Source: Deinococcus sp. (GTDB taxonomy: Bacteria; Deinococcota; Deinococci; Deinococcales; Deinococcaceae). Taken from it: a DNA stretch of 24,410 nt. Below are positions 8,452-15,785 of the stretch, one piece after another. Each line of letters begins with the position of its first letter. The stretch's first letter is position 1. The stretch covers positions 1 to 24,410 of the forward strand of contig NZ_JAGLBG010000038.1 in assembly GCF_018260405.1 (NCBI RefSeq), in the 5' to 3' direction. Under the pieces are notes generated by a model. The model was not told the origin of the DNA. It searched no databases and saw only the letters and a program-made list of their open reading frames with translations. The position numbers and the translations under genes were made by a program.

Positions 8452-9177
8452 ATGGATATCGAGAAACTCATCCAACAGCAGAAGGACCGCCTGAAGACGG
8501 ATCGAGATGATCGATCCAGAGCAGTTGAAGAGTCGGATTCAGCTCCACAACTGGACCTGCAGGCTGCCCTGCGATGGTACTACGGCCAAAAGACCAAAAG
8601 AGCATTGACCGTGGTCATTGAGGCTCTGGCAAGAGAGCTGAGGCCTGCTGTGTCTAAGATGAACGAGCAATTGAAGGATTATAGGTACGAGATTGACATT
8701 CAGACTGCGGAATTCACATCGCTTCTTGACGCAAGAAATGGCAAGACATACGACGACCTGAAGCGTGATAGGCAATCAGAAATCAATAATAATAAATTTG
8801 AGGTTAATAATAGGATTAAGGTGCTTGGACTTCAGGAGGAACAGCGTCCAGCGATTAGCTTTCCACCGTTCGATACCTCATCGCATTTTGGTTCAACCAA
8901 GCCGGATAACGCCCTGTTGAATTCAAGTGAACACGCGCGAATGATTGCAGCAGAATTACATCGACTCCAGGAAGCCCCTGCAAGAGAAGCGGCCGCCAAG
9001 CAGCAATTGCAAGCCGCTTACATTGAATTGGACATGTACGAAAATTTAGCTCGATCCATCTCTCGCCCCGCGCTGCCAACTATTCAGTTTACTTTTCGGA
9101 AATCACAGAAGCTCATTTGGAAATTCAGCCGTAAAGTAGACCTCCTGCGAAAGTCCCCCGCTACCCTGCGTGAGTGA
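8452..9177 (+). CDS. unrecognised coiled-coil protein ending the RM operon, 3' end replaced by IS
   Basis: I do not recognise this 241-aa product. It begins with ATG 8 bases after the hsdR stop, behind a GAGGGA ribosome binding site, so it is co-transcribed with the restriction operon. The sequence is charged, rich in Gln, Lys and Asn, and likely mostly helical with heptad-like stretches around residues 60-110 and 165-200. It has no signal peptide or membrane segment. The DNA is AT-richer than hsdR and resembles the second half of hsdS. Codons 1-229 are native; the last 12 residues and the stop come from the left end of the IS5-family element at 9139, so the true C-terminus is lost or altered. 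It could be an accessory subunit of the type I system or an unrelated cargo gene. Confidence 0.7.
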   Translation: MDIEKLIQQQKDRLKTDRDDRSRAVEESDSAPQLDLQAALRWYYGQKTKRALTVVIEALARELRPAVSKMNEQLKDYRYEIDIQTAEFTSLLDARNGKTYDDLKRDRQSEINNNKFEVNNRIKVLGLQEEQRPAISFPPFDTSSHFGSTKPDNALLNSSEHARMIAAELHRLQEAPAREAAAKQQLQAAYIELDMYENLARSISRPALPTIQFTFRKSQKLIWKFSRKVDLLRKSPATLRE

Positions 9178-10030
9178 GCCACGACCGCCTGGAACGCCTC
9201 CGAAAACTGAACCGCAAGCGCTTCAAACGGCATACCGGGATCTACCCCGAAACCTTCGCCGAGATGGAAATCGTCCTGGACCAGCGAGAACGCTCCAAGA
9301 AAAAGTCTGGTCGACCTCCCGCTCTCAACGCGGCTGAACAACTCCTCCTCACACTCGAATTCTGGCGGGAATACCGCACTTTTGCTCACCTCGGCCACGA
9401 CTGGAACATTCACGAAACCACTGTGCAGCGCACGGTGGAACGCGTCGAAACCGCCCTGATCGGGAGCGGAACGTTCCGACTTCCTGGCCGCAAGAGCCTC
9501 AAACAGGAAAAGGACGTCTTTCAGATCATCGCCGTGGATGCCACCGAAACCCCCTGTGAGCGGCCCACCAGCAAGCAACGCCGCTGGTACAGCGGCAAGA
9601 AGAAACGACACACCCTGAAAACGCAGGTCATGATCGACGTGTCTACCCGCTTGATCCTGTGCGTCGCCACCGCCTTCGGATCCATGCATGACCTCACCCT
9701 GTTCCGGCAGTCGGGCGTCCAGATCCATCCAAAGACGCCGCTGATCGGCGACGCCGGCTACCAGGGCATTCGGCGACACCACGGTCACTCGGTGACACCT
9801 CACAAAGCGACGAAGAACGCGCCCCTGACCCCTGAACAGCGTCAGCAGAACCGGGAACTGGCGTCGACCCGCCTGCGGGTCGAGCATGTCATTCGGTGTC
9901 TGAAGATTTTCCGCGTCCTGAAGGACATTTACCGTCACCGGAGGCGGCGCTTCTCCTTACGCGTTAATCTCATTGCGGCGGTGTGTAACCGCACCGTTGC
10001 CAGCGCGGCATGACTTTCGCAGGAGGTCTA
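9137..10030 (+). mobile_element. complete IS5-family insertion sequence with 17-bp terminal inverted repeats
   Basis: GACCTCCTGCGAAAGTC at 9139-9155 is repeated in exact inverse at 10012-10028. Both ends are flanked by TA (9137-9138 and 10029-10030), consistent with a 2-bp target duplication, although TA is self-complementary and proves little. The element is 890 bp and holds one DDE transposase gene. It ends the + strand gene on its left and the - strand primase gene on its right. Confidence 0.88.
9174..10013 (+). CDS. IS5-family DDE transposase
   Basis: A 279-aa transposase filling the IS. An N-terminal helix-turn-helix region (ERSKKKSGRPPALNAAEQ..., HETTVQRTVERVE) is followed by an RNase H-like DDE domain. 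The likely catalytic triad is D122 (IIAVDATETP), D193 (LIGDAGYQG) and E237 (RVEHVIRCLK). The start is GTG at 9174, directly after an in-frame TGA at 9171-9173, and overlaps the stop of the upstream host gene. The stop codon lies across the right inverted repeat. It is a single uninterrupted ORF with all catalytic residues, so the element may still be active. Confidence 0.9.
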   Translation: MSHDRLERLRKLNRKRFKRHTGIYPETFAEMEIVLDQRERSKKKSGRPPALNAAEQLLLTLEFWREYRTFAHLGHDWNIHETTVQRTVERVETALIGSGTFRLPGRKSLKQEKDVFQIIAVDATETPCERPTSKQRRWYSGKKKRHTLKTQVMIDVSTRLILCVATAFGSMHDLTLFRQSGVQIHPKTPLIGDAGYQGIRRHHGHSVTPHKATKNAPLTPEQRQQNRELASTRLRVEHVIRCLKIFRVLKDIYRHRRRRFSLRVNLIAAVCNRTVASAA

Positions 10031-11296
10031 TTCAACCCCAGCAGCATCGAACGCCCGCTCCTGCGCGCCGCTGGGATTCAGGACGAACAGAGCGCGGCGA
10101 TCGGCCACAAGCCGTTGAACTTCCTCAGCGGAGAGAGCCCGCCGGGCCACGACGCCGTCGACGTTCCGGATCTGAAGTGCAGCTGCCACCTGCTGGAAGG
10201 CGCTGTCCCCAGTCAGGATGACTGGGCCGGTGCCGGTTTCACCGATGGGTTCAACCGGCACCGGTCCGGCCACGTCGAACGTGTCAGGCAACGTCACACT
10301 GCGTACGTTCTCCCGATTCATAGCTGGAGCTGGAGCGCTCGGGGTCCGGCGATCCTCCCAGGGGTCCCGTGAGGGTCGACTGTAGGCGCTGGCCAGCGTG
10401 GCAGCCGCTTCGCTCTCGCTGTACGGATCGTGGCGGCCGTGCGCGTCCTGCACAGGAACCTGCGCGGCGTAATCCCGCATGACGTCCTGCGCTTCCCCGC
10501 GGCTGTATCCGTTGTCGCGCAGTTGCGTGGCCAGCCACATGCCGGCGTTGTTCCGTCCCTCGCCGCTGTTGACCATGTCGAGCGCACGGCTGACGAGCAG
10601 TTCACCAGGAGGCCGCCCCTGACCATCCTGACGACTGCCCTGGTAGGACATGACCGGCGCGGCCGGGCGCGGCTCAGGCCGTTTCGGAGGTTCCAGCAGG
10701 CCGAGGAAAGCGCGGAGGTCGTCTGGGAGACGGCTCAGTGGCAGGACATCGCCGGGTGCACTTTCCCATGTGTACGGTCCACTGGGATTGACGCTGGGAG
10801 GAATGATGGCATAGCCGCCGTCACCACGGATGTCGAGGCCGGTCCAGCGCTGACCAAGTTCGTGCTTCGCCTTGCTGTTCAGCGTGGCGACTGGCCAACC
10901 TGGATGCTCGAAATAAACGTGGCTCCCACCACTCCCAGTGCGGACGTGTACGGGTAAACCCAGTTGCTGACGCAGTTTTTCACCGTCTGGCCCATCAAAA
11001 TCCAAGATGATCAGACCTGACACAGCGCCAGTAACGACAGCCAGCCCCTTACCTGCTTTTTTCGCGAACCAGATGGCAAGATCCTTCTCCGTGGGTGGGA
11101 CGATCTGAAGACCTTTCCAGGCAGGGACGCTTTTACCATCACGTTCTTCTTTGTGGCCAGTCTCAACCAGCACGTACGCTGGTCTCTTGGCCCACTCGCC
11201 TTCCGCCTGCACGGGCAGCACACTCCAACCACGAGCGGTCGCCTCGAGACCTGCTTGGTGAAGTGTGTTCGTACGGCGTGTAACCGGTCCTGTCAA
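10028..11296 (-). CDS. prim-pol domain primase/polymerase, C-terminus truncated by the IS
   Basis: A 422-aa archaeo-eukaryotic-type primase-polymerase of the kind used by plasmids and phages for initiation. The prim-pol core is at ~15-185: acidic pair D99/D101 in LDFDGPDG, H126 in GSGGSHVYF and D155 in TGLDIRGDG, followed by GYAIIPPSVNP. A second helical block at ~245-285 (RNNAGMWLATQLRDNGYS) resembles the PriCT-1 domain. The helicase part often fused to such primases is absent. The stop TAG is made from the target TA plus the first base of the IS, so the gene has lost its original 3' end. TTG start at 11296 with GAGGA upstream. It lies downstream of, and in the same direction as, the Rep-like gene. 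Confidence 0.85.
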   Translation of the reverse strand: MTGPVTRRTNTLHQAGLEATARGWSVLPVQAEGEWAKRPAYVLVETGHKEERDGKSVPAWKGLQIVPPTEKDLAIWFAKKAGKGLAVVTGAVSGLIILDFDGPDGEKLRQQLGLPVHVRTGSGGSHVYFEHPGWPVATLNSKAKHELGQRWTGLDIRGDGGYAIIPPSVNPSGPYTWESAPGDVLPLSRLPDDLRAFLGLLEPPKRPEPRPAAPVMSYQGSRQDGQGRPPGELLVSRALDMVNSGEGRNNAGMWLATQLRDNGYSRGEAQDVMRDYAAQVPVQDAHGRHDPYSESEAAATLASAYSRPSRDPWEDRRTPSAPAPAMNRENVRSVTLPDTFDVAGPVPVEPIGETGTGPVILTGDSAFQQVAAALQIRNVDGVVARRALSAEEVQRLVADRRALFVLNPSGAQERAFDAAGVE

Positions 11297-11310
11297 AATG
11301 TCCTCGCTTT

Positions 11311-11326
11311 CTGCCCTATAGGGCAG
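11311..11326. promoter_or_regulatory. perfect 16-bp palindrome upstream of the primase gene
   Basis: CTGCCCTATAGGGCAG is an uninterrupted palindrome 15 bases before the primase TTG start. It could be an operator controlling primase or part of the origin structure. Confidence 0.5.
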
Positions 11327-11337
11327 GGGGTGAGTGT

Positions 11338-11371
11338 CCGCAGTGAAGCCTGCCAGGGTGAAGCACTGCGG
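11338..11371. repeat. 8-bp-arm inverted repeat in the Rep-primase intergenic region
   Basis: CCGCAGTG and CACTGCGG are separated by 18 bases. On the + strand it is followed within a few bases by a T-rich stretch (GCTTTTTATT), so it could also stop transcription in the + direction. It sits in a gene-free region with two more palindromes and three iterons, so an origin role is equally plausible. Confidence 0.4.
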
Positions 11372-11395
11372 ATCTGCTTTTTATTGTTTCAGGCA

Positions 11396-11418
11396 GCTGC
11401 CCGCTACTGCGGGGCAGC
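11396..11418. repeat. 7-bp-arm inverted repeat
   Basis: GCTGCCC pairs with GGGCAGC across 9 bases, and further outer bases can pair with small bulges. Third hairpin in this short origin-like region. Confidence 0.35.
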
Positions 11419-11428
11419 TTGCCCGGTT

Positions 11429-11444
11429 AGATTTAGTTAAATCT
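11429..11444. repeat. AT-rich 16-bp palindrome beside an A-run
   Basis: AGATTTAGTTAAATCT has 7-bp perfect arms around GT and is followed by runs of A at 11451-11458. It is the most AT-rich part of this region, as expected for a DNA unwinding element next to iterons. Confidence 0.4.
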
Positions 11445-11499
11445 AGTTAGAAAAAAAAGAAGCTGAATTCGTCGTCTGAGACAGTGAAAAAAAAAGGGG

Positions 11500-11568
11500 A
11501 GTGATTCACCTGGAGGGGGGGGAGTGATTCACTTGGAGGGGGGGGAGTGATTCACCTGGAGGGGGGAG
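11500..11568. repeat. three tandem 23-bp iterons
   Basis: Units start at 11500, 11523 and 11546 with an exact 23-bp period. Each has the palindromic core GTGATTCAC (unit 2 differs by one C-to-T just after it), then TGGA and a run of G. They touch the stop codon of the Rep-like gene. Exact spacing, near identity and position next to a replication-type gene suggest initiator-binding iterons of an origin. Confidence 0.75.
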
Positions 11569-11569
11569 G

Positions 11570-13414
11570 TCAGGCCTTCTTCTTCGGAGCGGTGATGGTG
11601 TCGAGGATTTCGAGGACTTCCTGCGGCGCTGTGATTTCAACCATGGCGTCCAGCCACGTTTCGAAATTTCCAGGCTTACCCAGGCCGTCATTGATACGAG
11701 CCAGAGCATCCGGGTCAATACGCCAATCCTGAACCACACCAATCTCTTTCAAGGCGTCCATCGCGCCTTCTGCATACTTCGTGATCCGGCTGCGGTTTGG
11801 GGAGCGTCTGAGCTCCTCGATTTCGCGCATCAGCCCGGCACGATCGAGAATGGTGCTCCACTTCAGACGCTTGACTGCAGGTCCACGTGCGTCCTGCCGG
11901 TAGAGCAGCACCAGCTCCGTCCCAATGCGTTTGGCCCAACGGTGGACACCACTGCGGTTGGGAAGCTCGACCAGTGCCTTAAACATGGGGGAGTAACTCC
12001 GAGGGAAGAAACGTGCCCAATCGCCAAGAGCCAGCTCCCAGACCATATGGCACTCCTGACCCAGCAAGTTGCGGTCAATTTCGCGGGCCATCACGGAGAT
12101 GACCTTCTCCTCGCGGGCTTTGACCAGCTGTTTGGACTTCCGTTTACCTTTCGTCTGACCCGCGTCTTGCTCAAGGGTGCCCTTGACGTCAGGTGTCAGG
12201 TAGATCTTCATGCGTTCGAGGTGTTCCAGGGCGTTATGAACTTCGAGCAGGTGCTCTGGCTTCATACCCCCTTTGTGGTGTTTTTTGTAGCCCAGCAACT
12301 GCGCAACCTCACGCGTGTCGATGTGGATACGCGTATAGACGTTGGCATTGCCGACACCTTTCTCTGCCGCTTTCCAGAGAATCACACGCCAGACGTCGGC
12401 GGTTCGATCATCCAGCCGGTTAACCTGTTCCACAGCGGCTTTCGCGGCTACCTGCACATCTTGGCCACGAAAGTTCAGCGTCTCGTAAGTCAGTCGGATA
12501 CCCGCTGTTCGACCGTCCTCGAAGTAAGGGAATACCTCCTCCAAAGGGTTGTATTTCCAGTTTCGACCGTCACGGCTTGCACGGTCAATCAGGGCGTAGG
12601 GCGGGGCCGACAACATTCTCTGTAGGTGTGCTGGGTAGTCGGTAGCCTCATCACGCTGTTCTTTTCCTGATTCTGATGATTCTTTCAATTCCCACCAGTA
12701 GGGAACCATAGTACGCAAGCCATCCTGCCAGGCCCAAAGTGGAATGCGTTCAGGAAGCTGCACAGGAAGATGATGATGGACAGGTAATGCAATCCTGTCG
12801 GAAAGGAACATTTCCTTCAAGAGGGTGGTAGTCAAGCTGCTGACTTCGATGGAGGTACGCCCAGGCAATTTTACGGCAGTCCAGGAAAGTAAGCTACCAT
12901 GAAGAATTGCTGGTCTACGCTTATTTTTAGGTTCAATCAATAATCTAGGCAAAATTCTTTTCTGTGAAACTTTTACGTTCTTCCTGTAATTGTTCCATTC
13001 AGACCAGAGAACTGGTATGCTATTTTCCATTCCCCACATTTGCGCACGAGCATTAAGGAAATGTTTTTCCAGCTGCTTTTCTACTGGCAGTCGGCGAAAG
13101 TCTATCGAGTATTCGTCGTATGTGATATGAGTTTCTCGACCCACATTAAACTCGGGTTTCAATTTTTCGATTTCGATTTCGTCTTCCGAACATTGTTTGT
13201 AAATCGCGTCAATGTTACCGGCTCGAAGTTGACGTAGTGGTGCTAAAAACTCATTAAGTTTCTCGCCCCTGTATTCACCATGAATCTCAACGGCCAAGAA
13301 GTAATCAGCAACCACCTGTGCCTGTACTTGAATACTTGGAAAGGGAGGCGCTTCTTCGGCGAAGAGCGTGATAGGTCCAATTCTGGTTTCGTGTGGTTCT
13401 TGCCTCTCAGCCAC
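11570..13414 (-). CDS. replication-initiator-like protein (not firmly recognised)
   Basis: A 614-aa soluble, basic protein I cannot assign to a named family. A region at ~330-440 (DVWRVILWKAAEKG, HIDTREVAQLLGY, ...ALEHLERMKIYL) looks like a winged-helix DNA-binding fold, and a similar helical region follows near the C-terminus (SGVHRWAKRIG...). This plan, with iterons at its 3' end and a primase gene after them, points to a plasmid replication initiator. The start is set at GTG 13414: GGGAAGG lies 6 bases upstream, and the start overlaps the vapC stop by 8 bases; the longer ATG at 13441 would lie inside vapC. The product is therefore translationally coupled to the toxin. Function is inferred from context. 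Confidence 0.7.
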   Translation of the reverse strand: MAERQEPHETRIGPITLFAEEAPPFPSIQVQAQVVADYFLAVEIHGEYRGEKLNEFLAPLRQLRAGNIDAIYKQCSEDEIEIEKLKPEFNVGRETHITYDEYSIDFRRLPVEKQLEKHFLNARAQMWGMENSIPVLWSEWNNYRKNVKVSQKRILPRLLIEPKNKRRPAILHGSLLSWTAVKLPGRTSIEVSSLTTTLLKEMFLSDRIALPVHHHLPVQLPERIPLWAWQDGLRTMVPYWWELKESSESGKEQRDEATDYPAHLQRMLSAPPYALIDRASRDGRNWKYNPLEEVFPYFEDGRTAGIRLTYETLNFRGQDVQVAAKAAVEQVNRLDDRTADVWRVILWKAAEKGVGNANVYTRIHIDTREVAQLLGYKKHHKGGMKPEHLLEVHNALEHLERMKIYLTPDVKGTLEQDAGQTKGKRKSKQLVKAREEKVISVMAREIDRNLLGQECHMVWELALGDWARFFPRSYSPMFKALVELPNRSGVHRWAKRIGTELVLLYRQDARGPAVKRLKWSTILDRAGLMREIEELRRSPNRSRITKYAEGAMDALKEIGVVQDWRIDPDALARINDGLGKPGNFETWLDAMVEITAPQEVLEILDTITAPKKKA

Positions 13415-13844
13415 GCCATACCTTCCCTGGCAACATTGCATCTGCCACGTCTTGAAGCTTTTGATCGAACGTCATGAATCGAATCCCTAGTGGTGCAATC
13501 TTCACTGCCGCCGCCAGGTGGACCGCGTCATAAGCCCGGAGCTGGTGTCGTTCGGCGAGATCCCCCGCTTGCTTGAGGAGATCCTCGTTGACGGCTATGT
13601 TGGCTACCGCTGCCCAGTCTCCTTCAAAGGCCCTGAGCGCCTGCGTGTAGGCGGCGCCGCTCATCAACTTGCGTGCACGCCTGCTGGCCAACGCGGCCCG
13701 CATTTCCACGTACGTGATGCTATGGGCGATCACTCCGCCGGCGGCTGCCTGCTCAGTTAGTACCTCATCGCGCTTCGGTTCGTCGGTGTAGAGCCTCATC
13801 ATGGCCGACGTATCCAGGTACAGCAGGTGTCTGGCGCTGGTCAC
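13407..13844 (-). CDS. vapC: type II toxin, PIN-domain ribonuclease (VapC family)
   Basis: A 145-aa PIN-domain protein, the standard length for VapC toxins, which cleave RNA when not held by their antitoxin. The acidic metal-binding residues are all present: D11 in YLDTSAMMR, E47 in TYVEMRAAL, D106 in RAYDAVHLAAA and D127 in FMTFDQKL. The GTG start overlaps the antitoxin stop by 4 bases (GTGA) and the stop overlaps the following Rep-like gene, so three genes are translationally coupled. Its antitoxin partner is an Xre-type protein rather than the more common AbrB-like VapB. Confidence 0.88.
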   Translation of the reverse strand: MTSARHLLYLDTSAMMRLYTDEPKRDEVLTEQAAAGGVIAHSITYVEMRAALASRRARKLMSGAAYTQALRAFEGDWAAVANIAVNEDLLKQAGDLAERHQLRAYDAVHLAAAVKIAPLGIRFMTFDQKLQDVADAMLPGKVWRG

Positions 13845-14206
13845 AGGTCAGGTCCACGGTGATCATGCAGGAGCTCCTCAATGGCTGGTCCCTTGACCTT
13901 GACGGGTGTATCCAGACCCATCGGCTTCTTTCCCCAGGGGTTCGCGCTGAGCAAGCTCATGGCTTCCGCTTTGGCTTGTGCGGTCTCCGGATCGTCTGCG
14001 TTGGGCGATTCAATCACCGTGATCTCCAAGCCCAGGACGTCGAGCGCCTCCAGAAGAGACTGCGGGATTTTGCCGTATGTACCGTTGAGAAGCTGCGTGA
14101 CAGAGGGTTGTTTGATACCCAGGCGGGAGGCGAGTTGTGCGTGTGTGAGGCCCCGGCGGCGTGCGGCCGCCTTCATCGCCTCTCTGACCCGAAGATTGGT
14201 ATCCAT
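13841..14206 (-). CDS. Xre-type HTH antitoxin paired with VapC
   Basis: A 121-aa protein. An N-terminal Xre/Cro helix-turn-helix (GLTHAQLASRLGIKQPSVTQLLNG) should bind the operators upstream, and a C-terminal tail with AIEELLHDHRG probably binds and blocks the toxin. An upstream ATG at 14257 is also open, but it falls on the -35 box of the promoter and would give a leader unlike the family, so I chose ATG at 14206. The transcript would have a leader of only about 15 bases with no strong ribosome binding site. It is the first gene of the antitoxin-toxin-Rep-like operon and is likely autoregulated. Confidence 0.82.
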   Translation of the reverse strand: MDTNLRVREAMKAAARRRGLTHAQLASRLGIKQPSVTQLLNGTYGKIPQSLLEALDVLGLEITVIESPNADDPETAQAKAEAMSLLSANPWGKKPMGLDTPVKVKGPAIEELLHDHRGPDL

Positions 14207-14216
14207 ATTGCCACAG

Positions 14217-14272
14217 TAGGTTAAACACCTATAAATCGCAAGGGCTATTAACTGCAATAGGCGTATAACCTA
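14217..14272 (-). promoter_or_regulatory. promoter of the antitoxin operon with two TAGG-N7-CCTA operators
   Basis: On the - strand, TTGCAG (14252-14257) and TATAGG (14228-14233) are separated by 18 bases and fit -35 and -10 boxes. Two copies of TAGG-N7-CCTA lie at 14217-14231 and 14258-14272. Their centres are 41 bases apart, about four helix turns. The first overlaps the -10 box and the second abuts the -35 box, the layout expected for cooperative autorepression by the HTH antitoxin. Confidence 0.7.
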
Positions 14273-14280
14273 TATTGCTT

Positions 14281-15465
14281 TCAAAGGTTCATGTTGTTGA
14301 GAACAAATCCTCGGGTCACTTGCCGCGGGCGAACATGGTCGCCAGTTGCGTGCCGTACGCCGGGTGCGCGACCACCAGGTCCGCCGCCCGGAAGTGCCCT
14401 GGTCAGCCGGGCGCAGCCCAGTCGCCCGGCGGTTCTCAGGGCCCCGACCTCCTGGACCTGCTCGCACAGAGCCGCCTGCACGTCCGGGCCGCTCTGGTCG
14501 TACCACTCCCGCAGGCTCCGCAGGTCCCGCTGCACGTCGGGCGCCAGGGTCAGCGGCGTCACGAACGGCCGGGGCGCGGGATCCGCTTCCAGGTGGAACG
14601 TGCCCGGCTGCACCTCGCTCAGCAGCGGCAGTTCATCCGTCCGGACGCGCAGCAGGTGCGTGACGTCCATCGCGGTCGGCCCGGTCAGGATCTGCACCGG
14701 GCGGTCTGCGCCGGCGCGGACGTACGTCACGGCGTCCAGGTGGGCCGATTGCAGCGCCGAGCGCAGGTCCCCGCGCAGCTGCTCCGGGGAGCGCCGCGCG
14801 TTCCACGGCGTGACCGGCACGCCCTCGGGACGGACCAGCGCGCCCCAGTCCCCCAGCCGCAGGATCAGCTGCCGTCCCGAGGCCGTGATGCCGTACACTT
14901 CCGGTTCCATGTCCTCGCAGCCCGGGTGGCTGGACACGGCCGTGACTGTCATGGGCAGGATCTCCCCGGACTCCCGGATGTACAGCACCTCGTCATCCTC
15001 GCGGAACGTCCCGACCGGCACGTTATGGAACGCGCGCAGCAACTCCGGGATGCTCAGCACGCCCGCCGGCGTCTGCGAGGGCGCGCTCATCCCGGCGCTC
15101 AGGGTGACGTTCACGCCGCCCGGCGTGGCGTAATTCACGGTCGCCAGGACGGGCGGCCCGTCGCGGCGGCGGGCGGACACGCCCACGTGCGCCTGAAGGG
15201 TGACCGTCCCGTCCGGCGCGGTCGCCACGGTGCGGCCCTCTTGCACCTGGAAGGCGTACTCGCTCAGGGTGGCCAGGGTCACGCCCGGAATCACCCGGGC
15301 CGCGACGACCGCGTGAATCAGGGCGGTCGGCAGGGTGCGGACGCGCTGGTCGGCCTCGCCTTTCCCGCTCAGGTCACGCCGGGTCTCCACCCCCGGCGTC
15401 GCTGCGGCCGGCACCGTCCAGGCCGGGTGCAGTTCGCTCGGCCGGGCGCGTCGCCACGCGGTCAC
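14281..15465 (-). CDS. unrecognised plasmid protein with chimeric C-terminus
   Basis: A 394-aa product I do not recognise. The region from the GTG at 15465 codes for a β-rich soluble sequence without membrane segments (GVTLATLSEYAFQV..., VLYIRESGEILPM, GRQLILRLGDWG). The start overlaps the stop of the preceding gene (GTGA), giving coupling. The last ~45 codons (14281-14415) lie in a duplicate of part of the DNA methyltransferase gene at 16668-16742, read in the wrong frame, so the native C-terminus has been replaced. The ORF could be opened further upstream to 16065, but that part overlaps another gene antiparallel to nothing and has shadow-like composition, so I exclude it. Confidence 0.65.
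   Translation of the reverse strand: MTAWRRARPSELHPAWTVPAAATPGVETRRDLSGKGEADQRVRTLPTALIHAVVAARVIPGVTLATLSEYAFQVQEGRTVATAPDGTVTLQAHVGVSARRRDGPPVLATVNYATPGGVNVTLSAGMSAPSQTPAGVLSIPELLRAFHNVPVGTFREDDEVLYIRESGEILPMTVTAVSSHPGCEDMEPEVYGITASGRQLILRLGDWGALVRPEGVPVTPWNARRSPEQLRGDLRSALQSAHLDAVTYVRAGADRPVQILTGPTAMDVTHLLRVRTDELPLLSEVQPGTFHLEADPAPRPFVTPLTLAPDVQRDLRSLREWYDQSGPDVQAALCEQVQEVGALRTAGRLGCARLTRALPGGGPGGRAPGVRHATGDHVRPRQVTRGFVLNNMNL
14341..14415. repeat. 75-bp copy of a methyltransferase gene segment (pair with 16668-16742)
   Basis: The 75 bases match 16668-16742 in the same orientation with two mismatches. In the methyltransferase frame they encode GHFRAADLVVAHPAYGTQLA, the catalytic motif IV region. 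The match ends sharply on both sides. Confidence 0.9.
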
Positions 15466-15785
15466 AGCGCCTCCTCCGCGCTGAGCACCGGCGCGTTGAT
15501 GTCCGGCTCGTACGGGCTGACCTCGCCGCTGAAGTCCGCCAGGAGGACGCCGCTGGGCTGCGCGTCGGATTCTTCGACGGACGTGAGTTCGAAGCCTTCT
15601 GCGCTGCGGGACGTGTCCTGCGCCGCGCGGTCGTAGTCGCCGCGCCCGGCGTTGCGCGCGATCAGCTGGTCCGCTTCGAGGTCGGAGTGCGCGAGGACCG
15701 CGACTTCCAGCAGGGCGCTGGCGGTCATGACAACGCGGCGGCTGTACACGCGGAGTTCGGTGGTGGGGGGGGTGGGGGGGGTCAT
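15462..15785 (-). CDS. small unrecognised plasmid protein
   Basis: A 107-aa product with a Thr/Pro-rich start (MTPPTPPTTELRVYS) followed by an acidic, Ala-rich soluble domain and an acidic tail (YEPDINAPVLSAEEAL). No motif I recognise. ATG at 15785 has GGAGG about 8 bases upstream. Its stop overlaps the next gene's start. The start region resembles those of the genes at 18805, 19495 and 20156. Confidence 0.65.
   Translation of the reverse strand: MTPPTPPTTELRVYSRRVVMTASALLEVAVLAHSDLEADQLIARNAGRGDYDRAAQDTSRSAEGFELTSVEESDAQPSGVLLADFSGEVSPYEPDINAPVLSAEEAL

Noticed and set aside
10010..10372. + strand open frame right of the IS as continuation of the gene at 8452
   Set aside because: It is antisense to the conserved prim-pol gene and has shadow-like composition, so the two genes were probably not one.
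11942..12625. 227-codon + strand open frame
   Set aside because: Antisense to the 614-aa Rep-like gene, which has coupled starts and a good ribosome binding site.
14275..15636. 453-codon + strand open frame
   Set aside because: Arg/Pro/Gly/His-rich antisense translation over the genes at 14281-15785; no ribosome binding site or motif.
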